Of a stretch of 64,000 nt of DNA, positions 37,601-49,545 are shown piece by piece. Each line of letters begins with the position of its first letter. Position 1 is the first letter of the stretch. The stretch spans positions 620,001-684,000 of the forward strand of contig CATNEN010000005.1 in assembly GCA_950097015.1 (NCBI GenBank), in the 5' to 3' direction. The position numbers and the translations under genes are program-made. This stretch comes from Macrostomum hystrix. Taxonomy: Eukaryota > Platyhelminthes > Macrostomidae. Under the pieces are notes generated by a model, which searched no databases, was not told the origin of the DNA, and saw only the letters and a program-made list of their open reading frames with translations.

Positions 37601-38768
37601 TATTGACATTCCTCCTCTTCACTAGTCTTCTCCCTCTGTTCCTCTTCCCTAGTCTTCTCCCCTCTGTCCCCCTTCCCTAGTCTTCTCCCCTCTGTCCCCC
37701 TTCCCTAGTCTTCTCCCCTCTGTCCCCCTTCCCTAGTCTTCTCCCCTCTGTCCCCCTTCCCTAGTCTTCTCCCCTCTGTTCCTCTTCCCTAGTCTTCTCC
37801 CCTCTGTCCCCCTTCCCTAGTCTTCTCCCCTCTGTCCCCCTTCCCTAGTCTTCTCCCCTCTGTCCCCCTTCCCTAGTCTTCTCCCCTCTGTCCCCATTCC
37901 CTAGTCTTCTCCCCTCTGTTCCTCTTCCCTAATATTCTCCCCTCTGTCCCTCTTCCCTAATATTCTCCCCTCTGTCCCCCTTCCCTAGTCTTCTCCCCTC
38001 TGTCCCCATTCCCTAGTCTTCTCCCCTCTGTTCCCCTTCCCTAGTCTTCTCCCTTTTGTTTCTCGATATTCTCTTTATTTCTCTCAATTCGATTTAGAAG
38101 TCGATGCGCCAGGTCAGTCTTCGTTAATATGTGAGCTCGATTTTATCAAGCTGTGGCACTGCCATAGTCGGTATAAATTAGCTTAATTACATCAGCCAGT
38201 CTAGAACACTAGTTTCATCACTAGAATACTAAGTAGGGTTTTTTTATAAATTGGCGCTCACAGCATGAATGAATACATTTTCACTTTATTTATCCACAGA
38301 CCACTGCCGGAGAAGCGTCACTTCTTAGTTGAGCCGCCTTTACTCTGCCTGCTAGGCGGCCTATTGCCCTTCGCTTCAATATTTGTTGAAATGTATTACG
38401 TATTTACATCATTCTGGGCCTATAAAATCTATTACGTGTATGGTTTTAGTTTTCTAGCATTCGTTCTGTTGCTACTAGCAACATCTTGTGTCACCATTCT
38501 GTGCGTCTATTTTCTATTAAATGCCGAGGATTATCGCTGGCAATGGTGTTCATTTATGGCCGGCGCCTCTACAGCCATCTATCTCTACATCTACGCTGTC
38601 TATTATTTCTTCTTCAAGACCAGAATGTACGGCCTGTATCAGACTGCATTCTACTTCAGCTATATGGCCCTGTTCTGCAGTGGATTAGCTTTAATCTGCG
38701 GCTCTGTTGGTTTCTTGGCGGCTAGCATGTTTGTTAGAATTATCTATGCCAATGTTAAAACTGATTAA
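34625..38768 (+). CDS. TM9SF3: Transmembrane 9 superfamily member 3 (nonaspanin)
   Basis: Exons are 34625-35236, 35941-36189, 37055-37581 and 38300-38768, giving 618 residues, close to the family's usual length. ATG 34625 opens a signal peptide ending before [14 protein letters not shown]. The luminal domain carries near-identical family blocks such as [34 protein letters not shown] and [11 protein letters not shown]. Exon 2 has RFDKYLD and the first membrane helix [15 protein letters not shown], then YGDVFRPP at the start of exon 3. Exon 4 holds [26 protein letters not shown] and the cytosolic C-terminus, ending in IIYANVKTD, the COPI/Golgi-retention type tail of nonaspanins. TM9 proteins act in the Golgi/endosomal membrane, in membrane-protein sorting and glycine-rich TM segment handling. 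Splice sites are GT-AG, with phases 0, 0 and 2. All three introns are filled by different arrays. The exon 3 loop with [11 protein letters not shown] is longer than in vertebrates. Confidence 0.96.
35325..35910. repeat. Tandem array, 21 bp unit (caatctctgctctcacccca)
   Basis: About 27 units in TM9SF3 intron 1, starting about 90 bp after the donor and ending about 30 bp before the acceptor. Confidence 0.96.
36200..37015. repeat. Tandem array, 32 bp unit (core ctgtaacttgagtctaatcc)
   Basis: About 25 units in TM9SF3 intron 2. The first unit starts about 10 bp after the GT of the donor at 36190, the closest array-to-splice-site spacing in the window. It decays toward the acceptor. Confidence 0.96.
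37600..38055. repeat. Tandem array, 28 bp unit (core ctagtcttctcccctctgtc)
   Basis: About 16 pyrimidine-rich units in TM9SF3 intron 3, starting about 20-30 bp after the donor at 37582. The last 240 bp of the intron are unique. Confidence 0.95.
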
Positions 38769-39051
38769 ATTTATTTTGTTTGTCTGTTATTGTTTTCGAT
38801 ACATATCGGACGGCTCGTTATAACGTAATATTCAGTTTTTTAAAAGAAGTTTTCCATTTTCAGTAACTTAAATGTAAGAACCAATTAGTCAGGGCTATGA
38901 CTCAAATTTATGAGTTTATTCCTATCGCTATGTCATAGAACACGAATCTAAGTTTCTAAATTTAGTTTTGAATTGTCTTTTAGTTTCTGAGTTGATGTAT
39001 TTCGTTTTGTAATACTAATATTATGACACTTTATAAATAGCAAATATTAAT

Positions 39052-39057
39052 AATAAA
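39052..39057 (+). other. Polyadenylation signal of TM9SF3 (aataaa)
   Basis: Canonical hexamer about 285 bp after the TM9SF3 stop, in AT-rich sequence. Confidence 0.55.
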
Positions 39058-39455
39058 GAACATTGCTAATTGTATTAAACAGAACAGCTTTATTTCCATT
39101 ACTTGTTTTTATACCTATTATATTTTGGGCAAAATGTCCTTTATACTTGATAGTACTTATTATACGACTTTGAAAGTTAGTTTATCGTGGACTTTGACGA
39201 AAATCGGTCATTCGGTTTGGGGGGCTATTGTGAAGTACGCAGTAGGCAGTGAAATGCCCCGTGGTTTTTCTACTGTTAATTAATACGTAGAAAATTATGT
39301 ACTACTTGTGTATATTCAATAAGTAATATTGTACGCCGTTTTAGTAAAGTTAAAGTTTAAACATGTTATTACCATACTATCATTTTGGTGTGGTGTAAAT
39401 AAAACGTTATTTAATTTATTTGCTACACTAATAATAAATAAGTCTAATAAATAAG
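39058..39455. other. Unique intergenic sequence after TM9SF3
   Basis: AT-rich; nothing recognised. Confidence 0.4.
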
Positions 39456-40182
39456 AGAAGTTGTAGCCTAGTGGTTAGGGCGTCGGACTCACGACTTGAA
39501 GGTCGGGGGTTCGATTCCCGACTCCACTGAAACAATTTGTGTCCTTTAGCAAGATACTTAACTCTGCATTGCTTCAGTTCACACAGCTGTTAAATAGGTA
39601 CCAGCATTAGCTGGGATAATTGAAGGTGGGTGTGGCGTCCCCTCCCCCAGTCCATGGACTGAACAGCCGTACTCAGCCTTCAGATGCCCGCTAAAAAATA
39701 GGGATGTTTCTTTGGGTGATTCCAGTTGGAATCTGCGATGTTTCCAGAAAAAGAAACAGCCGAACGCTGGAAACATACCAATCGGATGATTCCGTGCTTA
39801 GAATCTACCCAACTGGGCGTTTTCTCGGTGCTTCTTGGTGGCGAAATGGAATCACCCAAAGAATCCTCCAGTTCGGAAGATTCCATGCTCAGAAACCGCC
39901 GAGGAATCGCCCGTAAATAATTTTCTGGTTGTCCCATGGGCCACTGGTTCGGGTGATTCTTCGGCGGTTTCCGCACAATTTACGGTTACATCGGCTGCTT
40001 CCTGGGTCGTTTCTTTAACTCTTGCGAGATAGGGGGGATTTTGGTGGATTCCACTCCTATTTTGCACAAAAAACCCGCCGAAGAAGCAGCCGAATTTTTT
40101 ACAGGGTGCGCCGCGCATTAGCTGCGGCTGCGCTGTCGGCTGCACATCTGGCCCTATTACGGCAGGTGTAATCAATTAATAA
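39456..40182 (+). mobile_element. tRNA-derived SINE, split by a nested MITE
   Basis: The head has an A-box-like tagcctagtggttagggc and the B box gggttcgattcccg. The body includes cttaactctgcattgcttca and agctgggataattgaaggtg, and the end reads ggtgtaatcaatta followed by an (att)n tail. The copy at 61.3 kb gives the uninterrupted order. This copy is split between cagatg (39686) and tgcg (40107). Confidence 0.85.
39687..40106. mobile_element. 420-bp MITE / foldback element nested in a SINE
   Basis: Defined by comparison with the intact SINE at 61.3 kb. Ends: cccgctaaaaaat on the left and, inverted, ccctgtaaaaaat on the right. Internal arms ttctttgggtgattcca and its inverse atggaatcacccaaagaa give a second inverted repeat. 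No coding capacity. Confidence 0.75.
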
Positions 40183-40808
40183 TTATTATTATTATTGCTA
40201 CACTAAACACTTTCTACGTTAATAAAAATTTCTAGATGTCTTTTGTGTGTTTTGGCATTTCTCTGTGTCGCCTAGTTGTAGTTATTGTATCTATTAGCTT
40301 AGATTTTTTCATAAACTTGTCACTATTATCAACAGTTTATTGTAAACACATTCCTTGCGTCCAGTACACTTTTTTTATATAGCTTTATGTGTTTTGCATA
40401 TTTAATATTATGTTATTGCTATATACATATGTATACATGTTATTAATAAGTAATCATAATTAATATTCTTTCACACACAGCTCCGTAATGCCAACTTTCT
40501 GAGCAATAAATTGTTTCCAAACTATAATAGGCTTTTTTCTTCTCAGAAAATGTTGCACTTTTTCATGTGTCTTAGAATACAATTAACTCGAACAAGTTTT
40601 TTTCTACCTAATAAACTCATTATTTCCTCGTTCTCTTTTATATATTTTTCCTGTTTTAAGCAATAAAACTGTTGCTTTGAGTTGCTGATAAACCTTTGTC
40701 AGGGTTCACTCAGTTATTTTAATTTAATTTAGACTATAACATATACTCTAGTTTCTTATGTTATATTATCTTATCGATTCCGCGGCTATATAATCATAAT
40801 AATCATTG
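40183..40808. other. Unique AT-rich intergenic sequence
   Basis: Nothing recognised apart from an (att)n tract at the SINE tail. Confidence 0.4.
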
Positions 40809-40892
40809 CAGGAGGGCTGCGGGCAATGGCACATCATTTAGTGACACTAGACCCGCAGCCAGCGAGGAGGCAATTCTGCCCATTTCGCTGAC

Positions 40893-41250
40893 TCCTGAGC
40901 ACACACGCACACAGATCCTGTACGCAGGCACACGCTCACACAGGTGTGTACATCTGCCCTGACTTTCTCATCGTCGGGCAGTGTACATTTCGCTGTGCCT
41001 TGGAGGTTGGCCCTCAAGGGCGTAAATTGCACGACAAGCCCCCAAGCCTTCTCTCCGCGGCTGCGCCCCAAATGAATTTGGCCTCGCCGTGGAATCGAAC
41101 TTAGGGACCCTGGTGCGAGAGGCAACGCGATAACCGCTCTGCCACCGACCCCCCTGAGGGCCAACCTCCAAGGTGCAGTGAGAGTGTACACTGCCTCACG
41201 ATGAGCAAGTCACGGCAGATGTACACACCTGTGTGAGCGTGTGCTCAGGA
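40893..41250 (-). mobile_element. Foldback element with tRNA-like sequence in its loop
   Basis: Two arms of about 100 bp are inverted copies (tcctgagcacac at one end, gtgtgctcagga at the other; inner parts ccttggaggttggccctca and its complement). The unpaired centre, 41093-41150 on the minus strand, is tRNA-like: ggtggcagagcggttatcgc (A box) and agttcgattccac (B box). The left arm has an extra insertion of about 30 bp. Confidence 0.65.
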
Positions 41251-42095
41251 ATCAATGGAATTTTAAGCGACTTAAAAATTTCATAAACTAAAAAATGTTC
41301 CGAGCTTTTTGTTTGAAGCTTCAAAGAGAAAAAAATCACGGAATTCAGAAAAACGACGACTGCTCATTGACCAGACTGTGGTTTCTTTCGGCTAAGAAAA
41401 TTGCTTACCTGGGTCGTCTTCCCCCTTTCCTCCCCCCCCAGCCGTGTCCGTCGCATTATTGTGCTCAACTGAGCACACTGATAAAGGCATGTTCAGAGGC
41501 CTGTCATTAGTATAGCTGGTTGTTCCTTTCCCTGCCAAATTCAGCAACGGACAGGAAGCTTAACGAAAGAAGGCTTGAAAATTGGCTTGAAATTTGCCGC
41601 CGCTGCGACTGACGGATCGGCTCTGCCTCGGTTGTTTGAGTCTGCGGAAAGATTGTAGCAGCCAGCTAGGCAATCATCTTTGTTCGGATTTAAATGAAAC
41701 ATTTCATGAGGCTACGAGTTTCTAGAATCTAGAATCTATTTTCTTATCATCTGCATCTAGGTGCGGCAATCATGGGTCCTGAGCTCCTATTTGGGACTGA
41801 AATGTTGGAGAATTTTCGTCCGCTGATTGGACAGGTGGCCTTTGTTTGAATAGGGAATGTTTGTTGTACCCTATAGCGCTACCCCAGATGGCGCATTTTC
41901 TAGATAGAATAAAAACATTATATGTGCCTTCGTATTCGATGTCAAAATCAACATTAGTTAGCGTTACTAAGATTCCACTTTTATACCTTATTACCTTTGT
42001 CATTATTATATTTAAAGTTTTGCGATCACCTATCGAAAAATCTAGATTTTTTAGATAGAGCTAGATTTTAAGTTAATAGAAAATATAAAATATTT
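41251..42095. other. Unique intergenic sequence
   Basis: No gene recognised. An inverted CCAAT box (gctgattggacagg) is near 41822. Confidence 0.4.
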
Positions 42096-42096
42096 G

Positions 42097-42620
42097 GAGA
42101 TTATCGACATAGATATTAGGGTTATTAACCTGGACTTTGGGATTAATGACATAGATTTCGGGATTATCGACATGGATTTTGAGATTATCGATACGGGTTT
42201 TTGGGATTTTCGATAGGGATTTCGGGATTATCGACCGATATATATGGATTATCAACATAGATATCAGGATTATCGACATGGATATCAGGATTATCGACAG
42301 AGATATCGGGATTATCGACAGATTTCGGGATTATCGACATAGATATCGGGATTATCGACATAGATATCGGGATTATCGACACAGATATCAGGATTATCGA
42401 CATAGATATCAGGATTATCGACATAGATATCTGGATTATCGACATAGAAATCTGGATTATCGACATAGATATCGGGATTATCGACACAGATATCAGGATT
42501 ATCGACATAGATATCAGGATTATCGACATAGATATCAGGATTATCGACATAGATATCTGGATTATCAAGATAGATGTCGGGATTACCGACAGAGATGTCG
42601 GGATTATCGACATGGATGTT
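42097..42620. repeat. Tandem array, 21 bp unit (gattatcgacatagatatca)
   Basis: About 24 units; the edges are diverged. Intergenic. Confidence 0.95.
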
Positions 42621-43150
42621 GATGTATTGACAAAAGAGACCGTCAAATATATATTTAAAGTTAACTTGAAGAAACAAACATTTTTAGGATTTCCAGAAAA
42701 GAGGATTCGATACGACAGTAAAAAGTCCACAATTTCAAAAGTGTCCCTGATCGAATTATATCTCGCAGATGGAATTTGTTATCCGAATAACCAAAGGGTT
42801 TATAAAATACTCAGTTATTAACACGGACTGCAAAAAAACAGTACTTGGATTACAATTTTCCAATCTTGCCGCGAGAATTCTACTCACTCTTCTCGCTTCC
42901 ATGAATAATAAATAAATATGTTTGCATAAAGTCTGCCACAACTGAAAAGTTTCACTCAACGATGTTTACATTGTGAAATAACTATGATTAAAAAACACGT
43001 AGAGTACTATCATTTTCTGACGAAACAAATCTACTGTTATATAATAAAATTAATACTGTATAATTTATACGGCTGTAAAGCTGTGATATTTACAAAAAGC
43101 TTCATGTTGTAAGTAGACCACTGCATTTTATGTATTTAATTGTCTATAAT
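42621..43150. other. Unique AT-rich intergenic sequence
   Basis: Nothing recognised. Confidence 0.4.
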
Positions 43151-43159
43151 AGATTACTA

Positions 43160-43857
43160 GTAGGCTGTTTCAGTTTACTGTTAGATATGGGACAGTTGAG
43201 TAGATTAGGCTGTTACAGTTGACTGTTAGATATGGGACAGTTGAGTAGATTAGGCTGTTACAGTTTACTGTTAGATATGGGACAGTTGAGTTAGGCTGTT
43301 ACAGTTTACAGTTAGATATGGGACAGTTGAGTTAGGCTGTTACAGTTTACAGTTAGATATGGGACAGTTGAGTTAGGCTGTTACAGTTTACAGTTAGATA
43401 TGGGACAGTTGAGTAGATTAGGCTGTTACAGTTTACAGTTAGATATGGGACAGTTGAGTAGATTAGGCTGTTACAGTTTACAGTTAGATATGGGACAGTT
43501 GAGTTAGGCTGTTACAGTTTACAGTTAGATATGGGACAGTTGAGTAGATTAGGCTGTTACAGTTTACAGTTAGATATGGGACAGTAGAGTAGATTAGGCT
43601 GTTACAGTTTACTGTTAGATATGGGACAGTTAAGTAGATTAGGCTGTTACAGTTTACTGTTAGATATGGGACAGTTGAGTAGATTTGGCTGTTCCAGTTT
43701 ACTGTTAGATATGGGACAGTTGAGTAGATTAGGCTGTTACAGTTTACAGTTAAATATGGGACAGTTGAGTAGATTAGGCTGTTACAGTTGACTGTTAGAT
43801 TTGGGACAGTAGAGTAGATTAGGCTGTTACAGTTTACAGTTAGATATGGGACAGTTA
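43160..43857. repeat. Tandem array, 39-45 bp unit (core gttagatatgggacagttga)
   Basis: About 16 units in two length forms, with or without gtagat before taggctg. Confidence 0.95.
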
Positions 43858-45465
43858 AAATAATCCCTGAATTAGGATCTCCCATTTTGAAATCCCGAAT
43901 GTAGGATCTCCCATTTTGAAATCCCGAATGTAGGATCTCCCATTTTGAAATTTCAAATGTAGGATCTCCCATTTTGAAATCCCGAATGTAGGATCTCCCT
44001 TTTAGAAATCCCGAATGTAGGATCTCCGATTTTAAAATCCTGAATGTAGGATCTCCCATTTTAAAATGCTGAATTTAGGATCTCCCATTTTGAAATCCCG
44101 AATGTACGATCTCCCATTTTGAAATCCCGAATGTACGATCTCCCATTTTGAAATCCCGAATGTACGATCTCCCATTTTGAAATCCCGAATGTACGATCTC
44201 CCATTTTGAAATCCCGAATGTAGGATCTCCCTTTTAGAAATCCCGAATGTAGGATCTCCCATTTTAAAATCCTGAATGTAGGATCTCCCATTTTAAAATC
44301 CCGAATGTAGGATCTCCCTTTTAGAAATCCCGAATGTAGGATCTCCCATTTTAAAATCCTGAATGTAGGATCTCCCATTTTAAAATGCTGAATTTAGGAT
44401 CTCCCATTTTGAAATCCCGAATGTAGGATCTCCCATTTTGAAATCCCGAATGTACGATCTCCCATTTTGAAATCCCGAATGTACGATCTCCCATTTTGAA
44501 ATCCCGAATGTACGATCTCCCATTTTGAAATCCCGAATGTAGGATCTCCCTTTTAGAAATCCCGAATGTAGGATCTCCCATTTTAAAATCCTGAATGTAG
44601 GATCTCCCATTTTAAAATCCCGAATGTAGGATCTCCCTTTTAGAAATCCCGAATGAAGAATCTCCCATTTTAAAATCCTGAATGTAGGATCTCCCATTTT
44701 AAAATCCTGAATGTAGGATCTCCGATTTTAAAATGCTGAATGTAGGATCTCCCATTTTAAAATGCTGAATGTAGGATCTCCGATTTTAAAATGCTGAATG
44801 TAGGATCTCCCATTTTAAAATGCTGAATGTAGGATCTCCGATTTTAAAATCCCGAATGTAGGATCTCCCATTTTAAAATCCCGAATGTAGGATCTCCCAT
44901 TTCAAAATCCCGAATGTAGGATCTCCCATTTTCAAATCCCGAATGTATAGGATCTCCCATTTTAAAATCCTGAATGTAGGATCTCCCTTTTTAAAATCCT
45001 GAATGTAAGATCTCCCATTTTAAAATGCTGAATGTAGGATCTCCGATTTTAAAATGCTGAATGTAGGATCTCCCATTTTAAAATGCTGAATGTAGGATCT
45101 CCGATTTTAAAATCCCGAATGTAGGATCTCCCATTTTAAAATCCCGAATGTAGGATCTCCCATTTCAAAATCCCGAATGTAGGATCTCCCATTTTCAAAT
45201 CCCGAATGTATAGGATCTCCCATTTTAAAATCCTGAATGTAGGATCTCCCTTTTTAAAATCCTGAATGTAAGATCTCCCATTTTAAAATCCTAAATGTAG
45301 GATCTCCCATTTTAAAATCCTGAATGTAGGATCTCCCATTAAAAAAAATCCCGAATGAAGGTTCTCCCATTTAAAAAAATCCCGAGTGTAGTATCTTCCA
45401 TTTAAAATAATCCGAATGTAGGATCTCCCTTTTAGAAATCGCAAATGTAGGATTTCCCGTTACCA
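43858..45465. repeat. Tandem array, 29 bp unit (core gaatgtaggatctcccattt)
   Basis: About 55 units directly abutting the previous array. Two blocks of about 220 bp (around 44.04-44.26 and 44.37-44.58 kb) and a second pair (44.7-44.95 and 45.0-45.25 kb) are near-identical higher-order duplications. Confidence 0.96.
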
Positions 45466-46175
45466 GGTATTCTTATTCCAAACTGAAGTACACGACTTAC
45501 AATCGCTTTCAAGCCCTTGACAATAATCGCGTCTTGAATCCCTATGGACATTATTCCTCTCAATCTACAATAGTTGTGTGGGAGATTTCAAATACATGTA
45601 GAGCAACCAAATCCCTATCGTAATGCCTATGGTAATAAGATTTTTTCTAATTTAAGAAAGCTCGTTCAGCTAGCATATTAACTGCTGTATTCCATTCGTG
45701 CAAAGGAATTAACAAAAAATCAGATTATGGAGCGGATAGTGGATTAACGACATTTTCAGTACTCACCACTGCTCATAGAAACTGCTAGATGTCACAATCA
45801 TTCACTAATCCGATCAGACAACTCACTCAGCTGTTCTGAACTTCTTTGATCGGTTAAAAATAGTTCAATGCAAGCCAGACTTCAATCTGCGATTAGAAGA
45901 AGACTGAGCGTGCTGTTTTGCGATACGCATAGACAAAGATTGGCCCCTACAGCTAACATAATGACTGCTGCGCGTGTAATGACAGGGATTTACGCGGGTA
46001 CAGACAGCATAATTCATTAGTCTCATCCTGCATGGCTTTCTAGTCTCATTAACACAGTTCTAAATATACCCGGGACCAGAATTGCAACTAACAGGTTCGT
46101 GTCAAATGTGTTTGTCATTCTGTAACTCTCTGAAAAACTCGATGGTTGCTACCGGCTCATATACAATCTGCTATA
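45466..46175. other. Unique intergenic sequence
   Basis: No gene or element recognised. Confidence 0.4.
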
Positions 46176-46179
46176 TTTC

Positions 46180-47335
46180 ATCTAGAGTATCCCATCTAGA
46201 ATATCCCATCTAGATTATTCCGTCTAGTCTAGAATATCCATCTAGAATATCCCATCTAGATTATCCTATCTAGAATATCCAGTCTAGAATATCCAGTCAA
46301 GAATATCCAGTCTAGAATATCCAGTCTAGAATATCCAGTCTAGAATATCCAGTCTAGAATATCCAGTCTAGAATATCCAGTCTAGAATATCCAGTCTAGA
46401 ATATCCAGTCTAGAATATCCAGTCTAGAATATCCAGTCTAGAATATCCAGTCTAGAATATCCAGTCTAGAATATCCAGTCTAGAATATCCAGTCTAGAAT
46501 ATCCAGTCTAGAATATCCAGTCTAGAATATCCAGTCTAGAATATCCAGTCTAGAATATCCAGTCTAGAATATCCAGTCTAGAATATCCAGTCTAGAATAT
46601 CCAGTCTAGAATATCCAGTCTAGAATATCCAGTCTAGAATATCCAGTCTAGAATATCCAGTCTAGAATATCCAGTCTAGAATATCCAGTCTAGAATATCC
46701 AGTCTAGAATATCCAGTCTAGAATATCCAGTCTAGAATATCCAGTCTAGAATATCCAGTCTAGAATATCCAGTCTAGAATATCCTGTCTAGGTTATCTTG
46801 TCTAGATTATCCAGTCTAGAATATCCAGTCTAGAATATCCAGTCTAGAATATCCAGTCTAGAATATCCTGTCTAGGTTATCTTGTCTAGATTATCCAGTC
46901 TAGAATATCCAGTCTAGAATATCCTGTCTAGGTTATCTTGTCTAGATTATCCCATCTAGAATATCCCGTCTAGAATATCCCGACTAAAATATCCCGTCTA
47001 GATTATCCCGTCTAGATTATCCCGACTAAAATATCCCGTCTAGATTATCCCGACTAAAATATCCCGTCTAGATTATCCCGACTAAAATATCCCGTCTAGA
47101 TTATCCCGTCTTGAATATCCAGTCTAGAATATCCAGTCTAGAATATCCAGTCTAGAATATCCAGTCTAGAATATCCCGACTAAAATATCCCGTCTAGATT
47201 ATCCCGTCTAGATTATCCCGACTAAAATATCCCGTCTATATTATCCCGTCTAGATTATCCCGTCTAGATTATCCCGTCTAGATTATCCCGTCTAGATTAT
47301 CCCGTCTTGAATATCCCGTCTCGAATCTCACATCT
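46180..47335. repeat. Tandem array, 14 bp unit (agtctagaatatcc)
   Basis: About 80 units, each with the palindrome tctaga. The centre (46.3-46.8 kb) is almost perfectly uniform. The right third carries variants such as cgactaaaatatcc. Confidence 0.97.
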
Positions 47336-47935
47336 CGATTCTCCTATGCAAAACCCCATCTAGTATCTGCCTAGTGAATTCTGTAATAGTTTTATCACAT
47401 CTATATTATACTATCTGCAAACGCAGGCTCGATTGTGTCTTATCTGATAACCCAGATTATCCTATTTGAATGAGACACATCTGGAGTCTCTCTGAGTACT
47501 GCATTAGCATTAGCGTATCATAATCCACAAGCCAGTTCCTAACTCCCAAAATAATATCCCGATAGTGTTTTCTGTGTTATCCTTCTTGAAGAAGAAGCTC
47601 AAGTCCTCTGGTCCCTAGAGAAAATTTCTTTATTTAGCTCGTATAACCACTGTGCTGAATAATGAGTTTTATGAGTCTACTAATTACTGCTTTTTCTTAT
47701 TGGTTAAGTACTTAGTTTCTAAGAAACGTGTGATCTGCTTTTTGCCAGTATAGCATACCATACAATGCCAGTTTGCTTTAGTAGCAGTAATGTTTGGAAA
47801 ATGACTCCCATCAAAATCTCCCGTCTAGATCCTCCCTTTAGAATCCCTCGTCTATAATCACCGCCTTCTTTATTTCACTGCTTTATAACTCCATCTAGAA
47901 TAATTAATCTAATATTCCCTATCTAACATCCTCCA
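47336..47935. other. Unique intergenic sequence between two 14-bp arrays
   Basis: Scattered tctaga-like units at its end; no gene recognised. Confidence 0.4.
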
Positions 47936-47939
47936 ACCT

Positions 47940-48835
47940 ATGAAGAATTTTTAATCTAGAATATCCCATCTAGAATCTCCCATCTAGAATCTCCCATCTA
48001 GAATCTCCCATCTAGAATCTCCCATCTAGAATCTCCCATCTAGAACCTCTCATCTAGAATCTCCCATCTAGAACCTCCCATCTAGAACCTCCCATCTAGA
48101 ATCTCCCATCTAGAACCTCCCATCTAGAATCTCCCATCTAGAATCTCCCATCTAGAATCTCCCATCTAGAACCTCCCATCTAGAATCTCCCATCTAGAAT
48201 CTCCCATCTAGAATCTCCCATCTAGAATCTCCCATCTAGAATCTCCCATCTAGAATCTCCCATCTAGAATCTCCCATCTAGAATCTCCCATCTAGAATCT
48301 CCCATCTAGAATCTCCCATCTAGAACCTCCCATCTAGAATCTCCCATCTAGAATCTCCCATCTAGAACCTCCCATCTAGAACCTCCCATCTAGAATCTCC
48401 CATCTAGAATCTCCCATCTAGAACCTCCCATCTAGAATCTTCAATCTAGAATCTCCCATCTAGAACCTCCCATCTAGAATCTCCCATCTAGAACCTCCCA
48501 TCTAGAATCTCCCATCTAGAATCTCCCATCTAGAACCTCTCATCTAGAATCTCCCATCTAGAACCTCCCATCTAGAATCTCCCATCTAGAATCTCCCATC
48601 TAGAATCTCCCATCTAGAATCTCCCATCTAGAATCTCCCATCTAGAATCTCCCATTTAGAATCTCCCATCTAGAATCTCCCATCTAGAATCTCCCATCTA
48701 GAATCTCCCATCTAGAACCTCCCATCTAGAATATCCCATCTAGAATCTCCCATCTAGAATCTCCCATCTAGAATCTCCCATCTAGAATCTTCAATCTAGA
48801 ATCTTCAATCTAGAATCTTCAATCCATCTAGATTA
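47940..48835. repeat. Tandem array, 14 bp unit (catctagaatctcc)
   Basis: About 63 units; the same length as, and clearly related to, the 46.2-47.3 kb array but with its own homogenised variant. Confidence 0.97.
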
Positions 48836-49109
48836 TAACAAATGGTTCTTTGTTCTTATCAATCAGATTATTATGTCAAAGTTTTTTTTGACGTCGACTC
48901 CAGTAATTAAAAAGTCAGACAAGCACAAAGTCTTGTCCTAAGACATGACTACTCTGATGGAAATAAATGCAGAGCAATCGAAAATCACCTGGCGAGGCAG
49001 TGATTTTTAGCTGACAGGATAATTGCGGTGCCTACCGTGATATCTGCCTGGGTACAAGCAGAGGTTGCAAGTCAACTGTTATTATGTTTTTTTCTTCCCT
49101 AACTCTTCT

Positions 49110-49545
49110 CTTTTCTGCTGAATGTCGGAGGGGTTGGTCGTAACAGAGGGTTGGGGTTTTCGTGTGAATGTCGGAGTGGTTGGTCGCAACTGGGTGTAGG
49201 GGTTTTAAGCTGAATGTCGGAGGGGTTGGTCGCAACAGGGTGTAGGGGTTTTAAGCTGAATGTCGGAGGGGTTGGTCGCAACAGGGGGTAGGGAGGGTTT
49301 TTAGGCTGAATGTCGGAGGGGTTGGTCGTAACAGGGGGTTGGGGTTTTCGGGTGAATGTCGGAGGGGGTAGGGGTTTTCTGCTGAATGTCGGAGGGGTTG
49401 GTCGTAACAGGGGGTTGGGGTTTTCGGGTGAATGTCGGAGGGGGTAGGGGTTTTCTGCTGAATGTCGGAGGGGTTGGTCGTAACAGGGGGTTGGGGTTTT
49501 CGGGTGAATGTCGGAGGGGTTGGTCGCAACAGGGGGTAGGGGTTT
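49110..49545. repeat. Tandem array, about 45-50 bp unit (core gaatgtcggaggggttggtc)
   Basis: About nine G-rich units of variable length upstream of the GPCR. It is related to the array in the GPCR intron at 50.56-50.92 kb. Confidence 0.93.

Noticed and set aside
39461-39530. Functional tRNA gene
   Set aside because: A and B boxes are present, but the segment does not fold to a clean cloverleaf by eye and continues into a SINE body with a second copy elsewhere.
39680-40175. Overlapping ORFs on both strands around 39.7-40.2 kb
   Set aside because: They lie in the MITE and SINE, with inverted-repeat symmetry explaining ORFs on both strands.
40847-41191. 114-codon minus-strand ORF
   Set aside because: It covers the foldback element and its tRNA-like centre; the frame is incidental.
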